A stretch of DNA of 64,000 bases from Acidimangrovimonas pyrenivorans (GTDB lineage: Bacteria > Pseudomonadota > Alphaproteobacteria > Rhodobacterales > Rhodobacteraceae), in NCBI RefSeq assembly GCF_042643245.1, contig NZ_JBHRSK010000003.1:62001-126000 (forward strand), read 5' to 3'. Positions within the stretch are counted from its first letter, which is position 1, and the number at the start of each line of letters is the position of its first letter. The translations under genes were made by a program, and so were the position numbers. The notes under the pieces are model-generated. The model saw only the letters and a list, made by a program, of their open reading frames with translations, was not told the DNA's origin and did no database searches. Shown one piece after another: positions 63,984 to 64,000 of this stretch.

Positions 63984-64000
63984 CTCTGCGGCGTCGGGAA

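Overview
The window is dense, very G+C-rich alphaproteobacterial chromosome. Gene content and style fit a member of the Rhodobacteraceae/Paracoccaceae (Rhodobacterales): strong third-position G/C bias, many 1-8 nt gene overlaps, the rimP-nusA-ylxR-infB block with an L7Ae-like YlxR, TTGACC-N17-TAGGNN promoters, and intergenic GGGGAGTATTT...AGAAG repeats. This placement is inference; there is no rRNA gene in the window, and I found no tRNA, CRISPR array or insertion sequence.

Layout. 1-4.5 kb: the end of a thioester alpha-2-macroglobulin and pbpC (periplasmic defence and peptidoglycan). 4.6-15.9 kb: mixed metabolism and housekeeping (TPP enzyme, FMN reductase, hot-dog hydratase, recQ-yaaA, YggT, thioesterase, MFS permease, mepA, phytase-like esterase, queuosine-precursor transporter). 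15.9-16.1 kb: a free-standing small transcription unit with an exceptionally strong ribosome-binding site. 16.2-19.7 kb: an EthD/MerR divergon, then arfB overlapping a class-III aminotransferase-fold enzyme and an APH-type kinase. 19.7-25 kb: HAD-rsmD-ferredoxin reductase, a divergent peroxiredoxin, phhB-mscS and idi. 25.2-34.2 kb: an exopolysaccharide locus (Wza-like lipoprotein, glycosyltransferase, epimerase, phosphoglycosyl transferase, CapD/WbpM-type dehydratase, YjbH, YjbF) without visible flippase, polymerase or tyrosine kinase. 34.3-40.5 kb: YihY and the tamA-tamB outer-membrane assembly pair. 40.8-43.8 kb: a di-heme peroxidase facing a CRTAC1 protein. 43.8-51.2 kb: a complete xylose locus, xylR divergent from xylFHGBA. 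51.3-52.3 kb: an isolated, less G+C-rich rhuM-family gene. 52.5-57.8 kb: rimP-nusA-ylxR-infB. 58-64 kb: a 45-residue gene, argJ-mutT, a parvulin, and secA.

How the genes fit together. Xylose would be bound by XylF, imported by XylHG, isomerised by XylA and phosphorylated by XylB under the ROK repressor XylR. The polysaccharide genes can supply a modified UDP-sugar, load it on a lipid carrier, extend it and export it. The xylose and translation blocks are separated by the only gene that looks recently acquired (rhuM). The least explained parts are the small transcription unit at 15.9 kb, the 45-residue gene after infB, the long inverted repeat at 24.2-24.3 kb, and the intergenic repeat family.
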